Of a stretch of DNA of 64,000 bases, positions 35,882 through 45,187 are shown one piece after another; within the stretch, counting starts at the first letter, position 1; each line of letters opens with the position of its first letter. Source of the stretch: Chryseobacterium sp. S0630 (GTDB lineage: Bacteria > Bacteroidota > Bacteroidia > Flavobacteriales > Weeksellaceae); NCBI RefSeq assembly GCF_024158915.1, contig NZ_JAMZGF010000019.1:1-64000 (forward strand). The letters are read 5' to 3'. The notes below the pieces were generated by a model. The model was not told the origin of the DNA. It did no database searches and worked only from the letters and a program-made list of their open reading frames with translations. The translations under genes and the position numbers were made by a program.

Positions 35882-37189
35882 ATGAAAAAAATTATGATTT
35901 CAATGGCCTTTGCAGCCACTCTGTTTGTTTCATGTCACAATGAAAACCTTGAAACCAGTTCGCCTGCTAATAGCGGTATCGTAACCAATAATGGCAGTAT
36001 GTACAAAATTTCAGAATTACCTTTAGTTCCGGAGTTTGCAAAACCTATTGAAAAGGAAGGAGAGGTTAGAAAATTCATACTCATTAAAAATGATGGCACA
36101 AAACTTAATTTTGAACTAAAGAGTATTAATAGTACTTTATTTGGAAAAATGAGAACACTTATTGGCTCAGTCAATACAGGTGATGAAAACCAAAATAGAG
36201 CTATTATGATTGTCGGCGAAAATGGTTTTGACCTGTTTTATAAAGACAAAAATCAGGATTTTAGGCTAAAAGGGAAAAATGAGCTAAATATTGGTTACAA
36301 AAAAATTGAATTTAATCCCCAGGGAAAACAGAAATCAGAATTTCTTGCTTTTGCTCAAAAAAAAGGGATCAATGGCCAGCAATTACTAAACCAAGTGAAC
36401 GAAAAAATGATAAATGACAATAGTCTTTATAATGTAACTATTGAAAATTCAAATCATTATATTTTATTAAATGAGACCGCTACTGTACAAAAAAGAGGAT
36501 CAATAGAAAGTCATAGAAAATGTAACACAGATTTACATTCTAATCCAGCTATCAATAAAATATCAAATATGACTGCCTCAAAACAAGGCAGACCTTATGA
36601 AGTTCAAACTTATAATCTACAACTTGTAAAAATGTATGGAAATGCTGATATTGATGGACAATATGCACAATTAGTAAATACATTATATAACGTTGATGCA
36701 AGATTTACAGTAAACCTTACCCAATATCAACTTACCAACTCTATACGTAATCCGGACGACACTTTTAACGAAGCTTATGTAGAAGAATTAGCAGAATTGG
36801 CAAACGCAACATCAAAGGTAGCTACCTCAGGTGCCCAGATGACTAAATTATCAAATTGGTCTGTTAGCCATCCTTTTACAGGTTCAGGTAGATTCGTAAG
36901 ATTTGTATTATATGCAGATGCTTGGGAGGACCATGCCGGTCAAGCTTATCTTAATTTCTACAGAGATAGTGATAATTCCAATCCATATATTCATGGAAAC
37001 TCAATATTAGTTGCTTGTGATGACTATAGCACGGTACTGACCCATGAGTGCGGGCATAATATGGGAGCTGAACACGTTGATCTTGCTGATGATGTAATGT
37101 ATCCTAATGCTAATTTTCTTGGAAAATTACACACTAATCCTGATAATATCCGTAAAGTACAAACATCATTATATAAATATACTGATTAA
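35882..37189 (+). CDS. Lipoprotein zinc metalloprotease, copy B
   Basis: 435 residues. The lipobox is FVSC. The N-terminal domain is as in copy A (MYKISELPLVPEFAKPIEKE, RAIMIVGENGFDLFYKDKNQ). The zinc site HECGHNMGAEH starts at residue 388, and the Met-turn lies in DDVMYPNANF. The signal peptide and first 45 codons are nearly identical to copy A while the middle has diverged. This pattern suggests either gene conversion at the 5' end or diversifying change in the substrate-binding part. It is probably a surface-anchored protease; no inhibitor or target is identified. Confidence 0.8.
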   Translation: MKKIMISMAFAATLFVSCHNENLETSSPANSGIVTNNGSMYKISELPLVPEFAKPIEKEGEVRKFILIKNDGTKLNFELKSINSTLFGKMRTLIGSVNTGDENQNRAIMIVGENGFDLFYKDKNQDFRLKGKNELNIGYKKIEFNPQGKQKSEFLAFAQKKGINGQQLLNQVNEKMINDNSLYNVTIENSNHYILLNETATVQKRGSIESHRKCNTDLHSNPAINKISNMTASKQGRPYEVQTYNLQLVKMYGNADIDGQYAQLVNTLYNVDARFTVNLTQYQLTNSIRNPDDTFNEAYVEELAELANATSKVATSGAQMTKLSNWSVSHPFTGSGRFVRFVLYADAWEDHAGQAYLNFYRDSDNSNPYIHGNSILVACDDYSTVLTHECGHNMGAEHVDLADDVMYPNANFLGKLHTNPDNIRKVQTSLYKYTD

Positions 37190-37270
37190 AAAATATCATT
37201 TATATAAAATTTTCACAAACTTTTCAATTGTACCTTATGATATAGTCCGAATTTAGAATCAGTACATTGT

Positions 37271-37303
37271 AAAAAAGGATGAGCAGTTTTGCTCATCCTT
37301 TTG
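37271..37303 (+). terminator. Terminator of protease copy B
   Basis: Arms AAAGGATGAGCA and TGCTCATCCTTT, the same hairpin as after copy A, followed by TTG and more T. Confidence 0.88.
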
Positions 37304-37357
37304 TTTTAAAAAAGACCAAAACTTATTTACCACACAGCAATAAATAACTTCTTATCC

Positions 37358-37414
37358 GTAGTACAATATCTACAATTTTAATTCTCTATCGCTTTACTTA
37401 TTTCAATAGCTTTG
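37358..37414 (+). promoter_or_regulatory. Orphan GTAG-N8-CTAC promoter, unit 3
   Basis: GTAG (37358-37361) and CTAC (37370-37373) are perfect; TAGCTTTG (37407-37414) is a perfect TAnnTTTG 33 bp later. No gene follows before the terminator at 37601, so a transcript of about 210 nt is expected. Confidence 0.5.
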
Positions 37415-37600
37415 TAATAATAGATTTCACTTACAAAATATCATAAAAATATTTGACAACGCTCATCGTCATAGAAATTTTGGCCTTGGATTAATCCGGA
37501 ATTTTGTTAAGAATAATATTATCTGTATTTATTTCAACATCCTAGTTTAGAAAACATCCCTTCAGGATATAAACCGTAGGTTTTTTTTGTAAGTGTTTGT

Positions 37601-37636
37601 GGAAAGATGGGCTACTGCTCATCTTTCTCTTTTTTT
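37601..37636 (+). terminator. Terminator, orphan unit 3
   Basis: Stem AAAGATGGGC/GCTCATCTTT (10 bp, one G-T pair) with a TACT loop, followed by a T-rich tract. Confidence 0.75.
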
Positions 37637-37781
37637 GAAGTATGTGATAAAGTTATAGAAAAAATAATCCCTTATTTCAACGCCAGCAATCTATATCCCG
37701 GTTCATTTAACCAAACAAAATGTGCTAAAAACAGGTCATTATTCCTCCCTGCATTAAGAAAAAAAAAAAACATAAAAAACT

Positions 37782-37838
37782 GTAGTTTTTTAATGATATT
37801 TTCACATTTTCTTTTAATCATCCGACAATTTATTTCTA
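37782..37838 (+). promoter_or_regulatory. Degenerate GTAG promoter of dehydrogenase copy 1
   Basis: GTAG (37782-37785), 8 bp, TGAT, then TATTTCTA (37831-37838) at 33 bp. Only the left arm is intact, but the same degenerate arrangement precedes dehydrogenase copy 2. Confidence 0.35.
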
Positions 37839-37956
37839 CACACATTATTTCTACATAAAGGGATTTAAATATGATATTTACAACACAAGTATCACATTAA
37901 AGAGAATTAATATAACGTTTTTACGAAAGATTAACCATATTAATATTTATAAAATT

Positions 37957-40900
37957 ATGAAAAAAATTATGTTTTTATCACTATTCCTTGCCGGATTATG
38001 TGATGTGTATAGTCAAAATTTTGAACTTCAAACCTACAAAGCAGGCTTTGAGTTACCAGTTGGAGTAGTTTTTGACAGTAGTGGCAATGCGTATGTCTGG
38101 GAAAAAGCTGGTAAGGTAAAACAAATAGCCCCGAATGGAGGTAATGTCACCACAATTATTGATATTTCAAATGAAGTGATGAATCCTAGTGGTGATGATC
38201 ATGGGTTATTAGGATTTGCTCTTGATCCTCAATTTGCCAGTAATGGCTATGTGTATTTATGGTATATTGTAGAACCCCGGACTCTATTCTCTGGATTAAA
38301 TGCTGATGATCAGTTTTCTGCAACTATTGCAAGATGTACCCGATACACTTATACCAATGGTGTTCTTGATCCTGGTACCAGGAAGGTGTTGGTAGGAAAT
38401 AATACCCAATATGGTTTTACAGATGGACCTCCTATTCTAGCAACGGCACACGGGGTTGGAAGTGTATTTTTCGGAGCGGATGGTAGCTTAATGCTTTCTG
38501 TTGGAGATAGTTCTCTGGGGGATCAGGCAGGAGCACAAGGAGTTGCACGAGGCATTCTCCCTCAGGCTGAGCAATCATTACGACAAATGCGAGCTCAATC
38601 AAAGACTTCTCTTTCCGGTAAGATTTTAAGAGTAAATAAAAATACAGGAGATGGAATACCCGGGAATCCGTATTATGATTCAACCCAATCAAGAAGTGCG
38701 CAATCCAGGATAGCAGTGATGGGTCTTAGAAATCCTTACAGGGTTACTGCCATTACACAGAATATTATAGGAAACGGACCTGGGCAGTTTTTAGTAAGTG
38801 ATACCGGAGAAAATGCATGGGAAGAAGCAGCCCTATACTCTATGGGGGACAACGGAGGATGGCCACATTACGAAGGATTTGATAACGCAAGAATCAATGA
38901 ACAGTTTACTACCTTTCCAAAAGATCCTTCTTACACTTTCAAATATCCCTTATATGCATGGGCTCATCCAGATAATGGTAACCCTAATAAACTCTGGGGA
39001 ACAGACAGCAAAATCAACAAAGACGGAAATCCGACCCTTTGGTACAATCTTTCTTCTGATTCATACAACCATAAAGGTACCTCTTCTACCGCCAATACTT
39101 TTTATCCAAGAGAAATTAGTACAGACAGATATGGTGGTAGTTTAGCAAACTCTGTTTTGGTGGGTGACTATGTAGGAAGTGATCTTATGGCCATCAAATT
39201 TGAAGAAAATAATTCCGCTGCCAATTTCTCACGTCCAACAAAGGTATACAAGGCCCTTAATGCAGGTGGTATTGTTCATTTATATACTAACCCATACGAC
39301 GGATATATTTATACTGTAAATTATGATGGCAATGGAAATTCGATTTCAAGATTAGCTATAACAGGCAATTATGCTCCAACAGCAATCATTAAATCTGATA
39401 AAAATTCTATTAATCAGAATGGAAATACAGTACAATTCTATGGTGATCTTTCTTATGATAAAGAAACTCAAAACTTACAGTATTTATGGAACTTTGGAGA
39501 CGGAACCACTTCTACTGAAGTGAACCCGGTTCGTACTTTTACGATTCCAAATTCTAATGCAGATAAGAGAGTGGTAACCCTTACTGTTACTGATGCAGGA
39601 GGAGCAACCAATATTGCCACCAAAGAAATTTATCTTAATAATAATGCTCCTGTTATTCAGGATGTTGCGATAAAGAGGTCATCTGACAACTCAGTTGTTC
39701 AAACCTTACCTAATACTCATCCAAGCTCTACCAATGTTAATATTAGCGTTGCGGCCACTGATGATTTGACAAGTGCTGCTAACTTAACCTATACCATGCA
39801 GGTAAACAGACACCATGATGATCATATCCATTATGGCTCAGTAATCAACGGTTCAACAACTAATACTACCTTTGTACCAGAAGGAGGATGCGGAGAAGGA
39901 GCAACCTATTGGTTTGAGGTCTTGGTAAAAGTAAAAGATGCACAAGGTGCTGAAACACAATTCAGCAAACAAATCTTCCAAACATGCAACGGGCTGCAAA
40001 ATCAGACGATCACCGTTTCAAACCCATTAACGAAAATCAGCAAGTATGCTAATCCATATATTTTGAATGCTGCAGCATCTTCAGGGCTACCGATTTCATT
40101 CAGAAGGGTTTCCGGACCTATCAATATAGATAATTCCGGAAAAATTACCTTTACCGGAGGAGCCGGAGCTGCAAGAATCATTCTATTACAGGCAGGAGAT
40201 ACCACCTATGGAAATGCCAATCCTGTTTACCTGGACTTTGAAGTTAATAATGATGCTACACCAGTTGCTAATTTTACAGATCCATTTGAAGTATGTACAG
40301 ACAAGAGTGTAAAAGTAATCAATAATAGTACCGGTGGATCTTCTACTTATACGTGGAGATTATATGATGGTAATAATCAGATTGTTCTTACCAGCCCTAA
40401 TAAAGATTTTGATTTTACCATTCCTAACAGTACTTCTACCTGGTTTAGAATAGAACTGATTGCTACTAACTCCCTGGGAACAAATACAAGATCAAGTGGA
40501 TGGATAGCTAAAAAAGTATGTTCTGCTACAACCTCCTCTCCACTTGCTAATTTTACCGCACCCAATACATTATGTACTAACAGCAATAATACGATCATTA
40601 ATACAAGTAGCAATGGACCTGGTACCACTTATGAATGGACGCTGAAAGAAGGAAATACTTATCAAAATATTCTTACCAGTACCAACAAAGATTTTGTATT
40701 CACATTGCCTAACCTCCCTGCCTATTATTATGAAATTACTTTAAAAGCAACCAATTCATCAGGGACTCATACAAAAACCAGTGCATGGATTTATAAAGAA
40801 CAATGTTCTGCTATAGCCTCCCCACCTCTTGCCAACTTTACCGCACCCAATACATTATGTACTAACAGCAATAATACGATCATTAATACAAGTAGCAATG

Positions 40901-41394
40901 GACCTGACACCACTTATGAATGGACGCTGAAAGAAGGAAATACGTATCAAAATATTCTTACCAGTACCAACAAAGATTTTGTATTCACATTACCTAATCT
41001 TCCCGCATACTATTATCAGGTTACTTTGAAAGCAACCAACTCATCAGGAACCAACTCAAAAACCAGCGCATGGATGTATAAGAATCAATGTACAACAAAA
41101 ACAAGTCTTAACAATAAAGTAATTTATGCTTCAGAAAGAGATAAACCAGAACTTCCAATAGACAATGATCTTGTTTATCCAAATCCAACAAGTTCAAGTG
41201 TTAATTTCAGCTACAGTGCCTTACAAAGCTATACCGAGTATAGTATTTACGATATGGCAGGAAGAGAAATGAAAAAAGGTTCAATACAGGATGCGAAAAT
41301 AGATATTTCCAAGTATCCAAACGCAACTTATACAATCATATTCATCAATACCCAAACAAAAGCAAGGGTTATCAAGAAAATTATTAAAAAGTAA
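37957..41394 (+). CDS. Secreted PQQ-type sugar dehydrogenase, PKD and T9SS domains, copy 1
   Basis: 1145 residues. The signal peptide covers 1-19 (LFLAGLCDVYSQ). A glucose/sorbosone dehydrogenase-like propeller spans about 20-470 (ELPVGVVFDSSGNAYVWEKA, DDHGLLGFALDPQF, GLRNPYRVT, GGWPHYEGFD). A PKD domain follows near 485-570 (YLWNFGDGTTSTEVNPVRTF), then beta-rich modules. Two tandem 95-residue modules (APNTLCTNSNNTIINTSSNG) come next. The type A T9SS tail begins at LVYPNPTSSSVNFSYSALQ. The expected role is extracellular oxidation of sugars or polyols with PQQ; the activity is by family and not certain, since many members are uncharacterised. A close paralogue follows at 41958. Confidence 0.82.
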   Translation: MKKIMFLSLFLAGLCDVYSQNFELQTYKAGFELPVGVVFDSSGNAYVWEKAGKVKQIAPNGGNVTTIIDISNEVMNPSGDDHGLLGFALDPQFASNGYVYLWYIVEPRTLFSGLNADDQFSATIARCTRYTYTNGVLDPGTRKVLVGNNTQYGFTDGPPILATAHGVGSVFFGADGSLMLSVGDSSLGDQAGAQGVARGILPQAEQSLRQMRAQSKTSLSGKILRVNKNTGDGIPGNPYYDSTQSRSAQSRIAVMGLRNPYRVTAITQNIIGNGPGQFLVSDTGENAWEEAALYSMGDNGGWPHYEGFDNARINEQFTTFPKDPSYTFKYPLYAWAHPDNGNPNKLWGTDSKINKDGNPTLWYNLSSDSYNHKGTSSTANTFYPREISTDRYGGSLANSVLVGDYVGSDLMAIKFEENNSAANFSRPTKVYKALNAGGIVHLYTNPYDGYIYTVNYDGNGNSISRLAITGNYAPTAIIKSDKNSINQNGNTVQFYGDLSYDKETQNLQYLWNFGDGTTSTEVNPVRTFTIPNSNADKRVVTLTVTDAGGATNIATKEIYLNNNAPVIQDVAIKRSSDNSVVQTLPNTHPSSTNVNISVAATDDLTSAANLTYTMQVNRHHDDHIHYGSVINGSTTNTTFVPEGGCGEGATYWFEVLVKVKDAQGAETQFSKQIFQTCNGLQNQTITVSNPLTKISKYANPYILNAAASSGLPISFRRVSGPINIDNSGKITFTGGAGAARIILLQAGDTTYGNANPVYLDFEVNNDATPVANFTDPFEVCTDKSVKVINNSTGGSSTYTWRLYDGNNQIVLTSPNKDFDFTIPNSTSTWFRIELIATNSLGTNTRSSGWIAKKVCSATTSSPLANFTAPNTLCTNSNNTIINTSSNGPGTTYEWTLKEGNTYQNILTSTNKDFVFTLPNLPAYYYEITLKATNSSGTHTKTSAWIYKEQCSAIASPPLANFTAPNTLCTNSNNTIINTSSNGPDTTYEWTLKEGNTYQNILTSTNKDFVFTLPNLPAYYYQVTLKATNSSGTNSKTSAWMYKNQCTTKTSLNNKVIYASERDKPELPIDNDLVYPNPTSSSVNFSYSALQSYTEYSIYDMAGREMKKGSIQDAKIDISKYPNATYTIIFINTQTKARVIKKIIKK
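40555..41109 (+). repeat. 285-bp tandem duplication in dehydrogenase copy 1
   Basis: ACCGCACCCAATACATTATG begins at 40555 and again at 40840, 285 bp (95 codons) apart, and the following sequence is almost identical. Copy 2 of the dehydrogenase has one such module, which explains most of its shorter length. Confidence 0.85.
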
Positions 41395-41408
41395 ATTTCA
41401 ATCACTAT

Positions 41409-41434
41409 GGTGCGCCTTAACGGCGCACTTTTTA
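41409..41434 (+). terminator. Terminator of dehydrogenase copy 1
   Basis: Arms GTGCGCC and GGCGCAC with a 5-nt TTAAC loop and five T. The same hairpin follows copy 2 (45188). Confidence 0.88.
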
Positions 41435-41438
41435 TAAC

Positions 41439-41757
41439 ATGCAAAAAATTGTTTTATTAACCGGGTTAATTCTTATTCAACCACAAACCATAGCCTAAAC
41501 ATTAAGTTCACTCTCTTTTTAAATTGCAAAAAAACCACAACCAACGTCTAGTTTTTTCCTTAAAAAACAAATACATACAATTAATATTTTAAATCCTATG
41601 TTTGCTATTTAATGATCAATAATGAAGGTACTTCATCACAACTCATAGACAAAGAATCCTTTCTTGTAGTATTACCCCAAAACAACAGGATGGATAATGA
41701 GCCTGATCCCACACACAGTAAGAGCAGAAGCGCTATATTTTTTTTCACTACCATAGG
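41439..41757 (+). pseudogene. Decayed mbnP copy
   Basis: An ATG at 41439 opens a signal-like MQKIVLLTGLILIQPQTIA and stops at 41496. In another frame the next codons read SLNIKFTLFLNCKK, matching SLNIKFNPLLNGEK of the intact mbnP-like gene at 45219. From about 41640 the segments IDKESFLVVLPQNN and RMDNEPDPTHSKS match KKESWMIQLPKSS and DMENELDPIHGM of that gene. The copy is thus frameshifted and internally deleted. It sits after dehydrogenase copy 1 exactly as the intact gene sits after copy 2, so the dehydrogenase-mbnP pair was duplicated and this mbnP was lost. The remaining part of 41395-41957 holds the hairpin at 41409 and the promoter at 41778. Confidence 0.75.
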
Positions 41758-41777
41758 AAATAATACCTATAATCTTT

Positions 41778-41834
41778 GTAGTTTTTTAACGATATTTTCA
41801 CATTTTATTTCAGCATTCAATCAATTTATTCCTA
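41778..41834 (+). promoter_or_regulatory. Degenerate GTAG promoter of dehydrogenase copy 2
   Basis: GTAG (41778-41781), 8 bp, CGAT, then TATTCCTA (41827-41834) at 33 bp. It parallels the promoter of copy 1, including the shared ATATTTTCACATTTT that follows the box. Confidence 0.35.
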
Positions 41835-41957
41835 CATACATTACATCCTTTAAAAGGGATTTAAATGGGATATTTGCGCACAAATATTCATGACCCCGGG
41901 GAATTTCTTTCACATTCGTATACACCATGAATATTATTATAATTATATAAAAAAATA

Positions 41958-44900
41958 ATGAAAAAAATTATGTTTTTGTCACTATTCCTGGCCGGATTAT
42001 GTGATGTGTACAGTCAGAATTTTCAGCTTCAACCCTACAAGTCAGGTTTCGATCTTCCGGTTGGTGTTGTTTTTGACCCTAGTGGAAATGCCTTTGTCTG
42101 GGAGAAAGGTGGTAAGGTAAAACAAATCGCTCCCAATGGAGGTAACATTTCTACTGTTATTGATATTTCAGGTGAAGTCATGAGTCCAGATCTTGCTGAC
42201 CATGGATTATTAGGATTTGCTCTTGACCCTCAGTTTGCTGTTAATGGTTATATTTATTTATGGTATACTGTAGAACCCCGCATTTTATTCCCCAATGTAA
42301 ATACTAATGATCAACTTTCCCCAACTATTGGAAGATGTACCAGGTATACCTATAAAAATGGGGTGCTTGACTACAATTCCCGAAAAATATTAGTAGGTGC
42401 CCCTAAAGTAGTAAATGGAAAATATGATTATTCAGATGGACCACTTATTTTTGCTTCAACACACGGGGTTGGCTCTGCTTTTTTCGGTGCAGACGGTAAC
42501 TTAATGCTCTCTATTGGTGATGGTAACCTTGCATTAGATTCATCGATAGAGACAACTCCCGATGGAAAGCTAGCGATTGAACGAGGTATTATTACTCAGG
42601 CAGAGCTAAAACTACAACCAATGCGAGCTCAATCAAAAACGTCTCTTTCCGGTAAGATTTTAAGGATTAATAAGGATACCGGAGACGGAATACCTGGAAA
42701 TCCCTATTATGATTCATCTCAACCGAGAAGTGCCCAATCCAGAGTGGCGGTAATGGGTGTTAGAAACCCTTATAGAGTAACACCTCTGACACAGAATGTT
42801 CTTGGAGGCGGTCCTGGACAATTTTTAGTAAGTGATACAGGAGAAAATGCCTGGGAAGAAGCGGCCCTATATTCCATGGGGGACAATGGAGGATGGCCTC
42901 ATTATGAAGGATTTGATAATGCAAGGATTAGTGAACAGTTTACTACCTTTCCAAAAGACCCTTCTTACACCTTCAAGTTCCCTTTATATTCATGGCCTCA
43001 TAAAGATAATGCCAACAAAGGTTGGGGAGGAGACAGTAAGATTAACCAAAACGGTAACGCTGTGCTTTGGTATAATCTATCTTCTGATTCATATAATCAT
43101 CAAGGTACCTCTTCTACCGGTAACACCTTTTATCCTAAAGATATTATTGCTGACAGGTATAATGGTGCCCTAACAAACACGGTTCTGGCTGCAGATTATG
43201 TTGGTTATGAACTTATGGGTATTAAGTTTAATGAAAATGGTACAAATGCCAATTTTTCAAGTCCGGCAAAGGTATACAAGGTTATTAATGCAGGTGGCAT
43301 TGTCCATTTATATACCAATCCATACGACGGATATATTTATACTGTAAACTATTCAAACGGTGGAGTTTCAAATTCTATTTCAAGATTAGAGATAACCGGT
43401 AATTACACCCCAACAGCACTCATTAAATCTGATAAAACTTTTATTAAACAAGGTGAAAGTACAGTACAATTTTACGGTGGACTTTCTTATGACAAGGAAA
43501 CTCAAAACTTACAATATTTATGGAATTTTGGAGACGGAACCACTTCTACTGAAGTGAACCCAGTCCGTACCTTTACGATTCCAAACTCTGCTCCTGGTAA
43601 AAGAGTGGTAACCCTTACTGTTACTGATGCAGGAGGTGCAACCAATATTGCCACCAAAGAAATCTATCTTAACAACAATGCTCCTGTTATTCAGGATGTA
43701 GTGGTGAAGAGGTCATCTGATAATACTATTGTTCAAACCTTACCTAATACTCATCCAAGCTCTACCAATGTTGATATTAGCGTTGCGGCCACTGATGATT
43801 TGACAAGTGCTGCTAACTTAACCTATACCATGCAAGTGAACAGGCACCATGATGACCATATTCACTACGGCTCAATAATCTATGGCTCAACTACCAATAC
43901 CACTTTTGTACCAGAAGGAGGGTGTGGAGAAGGAGCAACCTATTGGTTTGAAGTCTTGGTAAAAGTAAAAGATGCAGATGGTGCTGAAACAGAGTTCAGT
44001 AAGCAGATTTTCCAAACTTGTAATGGATTGCAAAATCAGACGATTACCGTTCAAAATCCACCTGCTTTTTTAAATAAGAATTCTGCATCCTTTAATTTAT
44101 CGGCTTATGCATCTTCAGGATTACCAATATCATTCAGAAGAATATCTGGACCTATCAATGTTGATAATTCTGGTAAAATAACTTTCACAGGAGAATCCGG
44201 AGCGGCGAGAATCATTCTATTACAAGCAGGAGGAATTAGCGGAAGTACTAATTATGGTAATGCCAATCCAGTATATGTTGATTTTGAAGTCAATGATGCT
44301 GCACAAGCTTCTGCCAATTTTACAGATCCGACTGCCATCTGTACTGATGTTAGTTCAAAGGTAGTAAACACTAGTACTGGAGGAACTTTAAATAGCTATA
44401 AATGGGAATTATTTGATACAAATGGTCAGGTTGTTTCAACCAGTACAAACAAAGATTATGATCTTAAAGTGCCTGATAATAGTACTTCTAATAGTTTCTA
44501 TATCAAATTAACAGCTACTAATCCATATTTTGGTCAGTCATCTAGTATAAAGTATAGTGCATGGCTTAATAAGAAAATATGTGATCCTACTGTTACTCCG
44601 GTTGCTAATTTTACTGAGCCTACAACATTGTGTACGAATAGAAATAATACGATTATCAATACAAGTGCCGGAGGAGCTGCTACTACTTATGAGTGGACTG
44701 TTCAGGAAGGAAATCAATACTACAATATCTTAACCAATACCAACAAAGATTTTGTATTTACATTACCTAATTATGCTGCTGGCTACTATAAAGTTTCGTT
44801 GAAAGCAACCAACTCATTAGGGACCAATACAAAAACAAGTGGATGGATTCCTAAGAGCCAGTGTACAACTACTGCAAGAATGGGTAACAATGCCAAGGCA

Positions 44901-45173
44901 ATTTCTGCTCCAAACGGAGATAAACCAGAACTTCCAGTGGACAGTGATCTTGTCTATCCGAACCCAACCAGTTCAAGTGTAAACTTCAGCTATAGTGCCA
45001 TAAAAAATTATACAGAGTATAGTATTTACGATATGGCAGGAAGAGAACTAAAGAAAGGGCCAATACAGGATGCGACAGTAGATATTTCTAAATATCCAAA
45101 CGGAACTTACACTATTGTGTTCAGTAACGCTTCAACAAAAGAAAGAGCTACTAAGAAAATTATTAAAAAGTAG
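41958..45173 (+). CDS. Secreted PQQ-type sugar dehydrogenase, PKD and T9SS domains, copy 2
   Basis: 1071 residues with the same order as copy 1: signal peptide (LFLAGLCDVYSQ), dehydrogenase propeller (DLPVGVVFDPSGNAFVWEKG, ADHGLLGFALDPQFAVNGY, GVRNPYRVT), PKD domain, beta-rich modules, one 95-residue module near 905-1000 (EPTTLCTNRNNTIINTSAGG), and a T9SS type A tail (LVYPNPTSSSVNFSYSAIK). Differences cluster in the propeller loops and the modules after PKD, while the PKD and tail are nearly the same. It is followed by an mbnP-mbnH-like redox pair, which may pass electrons or handle copper for the same periplasmic or surface chemistry; that link is inference. Confidence 0.82.
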   Translation: MKKIMFLSLFLAGLCDVYSQNFQLQPYKSGFDLPVGVVFDPSGNAFVWEKGGKVKQIAPNGGNISTVIDISGEVMSPDLADHGLLGFALDPQFAVNGYIYLWYTVEPRILFPNVNTNDQLSPTIGRCTRYTYKNGVLDYNSRKILVGAPKVVNGKYDYSDGPLIFASTHGVGSAFFGADGNLMLSIGDGNLALDSSIETTPDGKLAIERGIITQAELKLQPMRAQSKTSLSGKILRINKDTGDGIPGNPYYDSSQPRSAQSRVAVMGVRNPYRVTPLTQNVLGGGPGQFLVSDTGENAWEEAALYSMGDNGGWPHYEGFDNARISEQFTTFPKDPSYTFKFPLYSWPHKDNANKGWGGDSKINQNGNAVLWYNLSSDSYNHQGTSSTGNTFYPKDIIADRYNGALTNTVLAADYVGYELMGIKFNENGTNANFSSPAKVYKVINAGGIVHLYTNPYDGYIYTVNYSNGGVSNSISRLEITGNYTPTALIKSDKTFIKQGESTVQFYGGLSYDKETQNLQYLWNFGDGTTSTEVNPVRTFTIPNSAPGKRVVTLTVTDAGGATNIATKEIYLNNNAPVIQDVVVKRSSDNTIVQTLPNTHPSSTNVDISVAATDDLTSAANLTYTMQVNRHHDDHIHYGSIIYGSTTNTTFVPEGGCGEGATYWFEVLVKVKDADGAETEFSKQIFQTCNGLQNQTITVQNPPAFLNKNSASFNLSAYASSGLPISFRRISGPINVDNSGKITFTGESGAARIILLQAGGISGSTNYGNANPVYVDFEVNDAAQASANFTDPTAICTDVSSKVVNTSTGGTLNSYKWELFDTNGQVVSTSTNKDYDLKVPDNSTSNSFYIKLTATNPYFGQSSSIKYSAWLNKKICDPTVTPVANFTEPTTLCTNRNNTIINTSAGGAATTYEWTVQEGNQYYNILTNTNKDFVFTLPNYAAGYYKVSLKATNSLGTNTKTSGWIPKSQCTTTARMGNNAKAISAPNGDKPELPVDSDLVYPNPTSSSVNFSYSAIKNYTEYSIYDMAGRELKKGPIQDATVDISKYPNGTYTIVFSNASTKERATKKIIKK

Positions 45174-45187
45174 AATTCAATCACAAT

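Larger units (their letters stand above)
37190..37956. other. Gene-free region with orphan unit 3 and the next promoter
   Basis: It holds the copy B terminator (37271), an orphan promoter (37358) facing a terminator (37601), and the promoter of the first dehydrogenase (37782). The frame at 37607-37858 begins inside the terminator, is low-complexity and has no recognisable domain, so I do not call it a gene. Confidence 0.6.

Noticed and set aside
37607..37858. 83-residue plus-strand reading frame
   Set aside because: It begins within a terminator hairpin and has no signal peptide, domain or similarity that I can recognise.
41612..41893. 93-residue plus-strand reading frame taken as a gene
   Set aside because: Its first half matches an internal part of the MbnP-like protein, so it is part of the decayed copy; the rest overlaps the next promoter.
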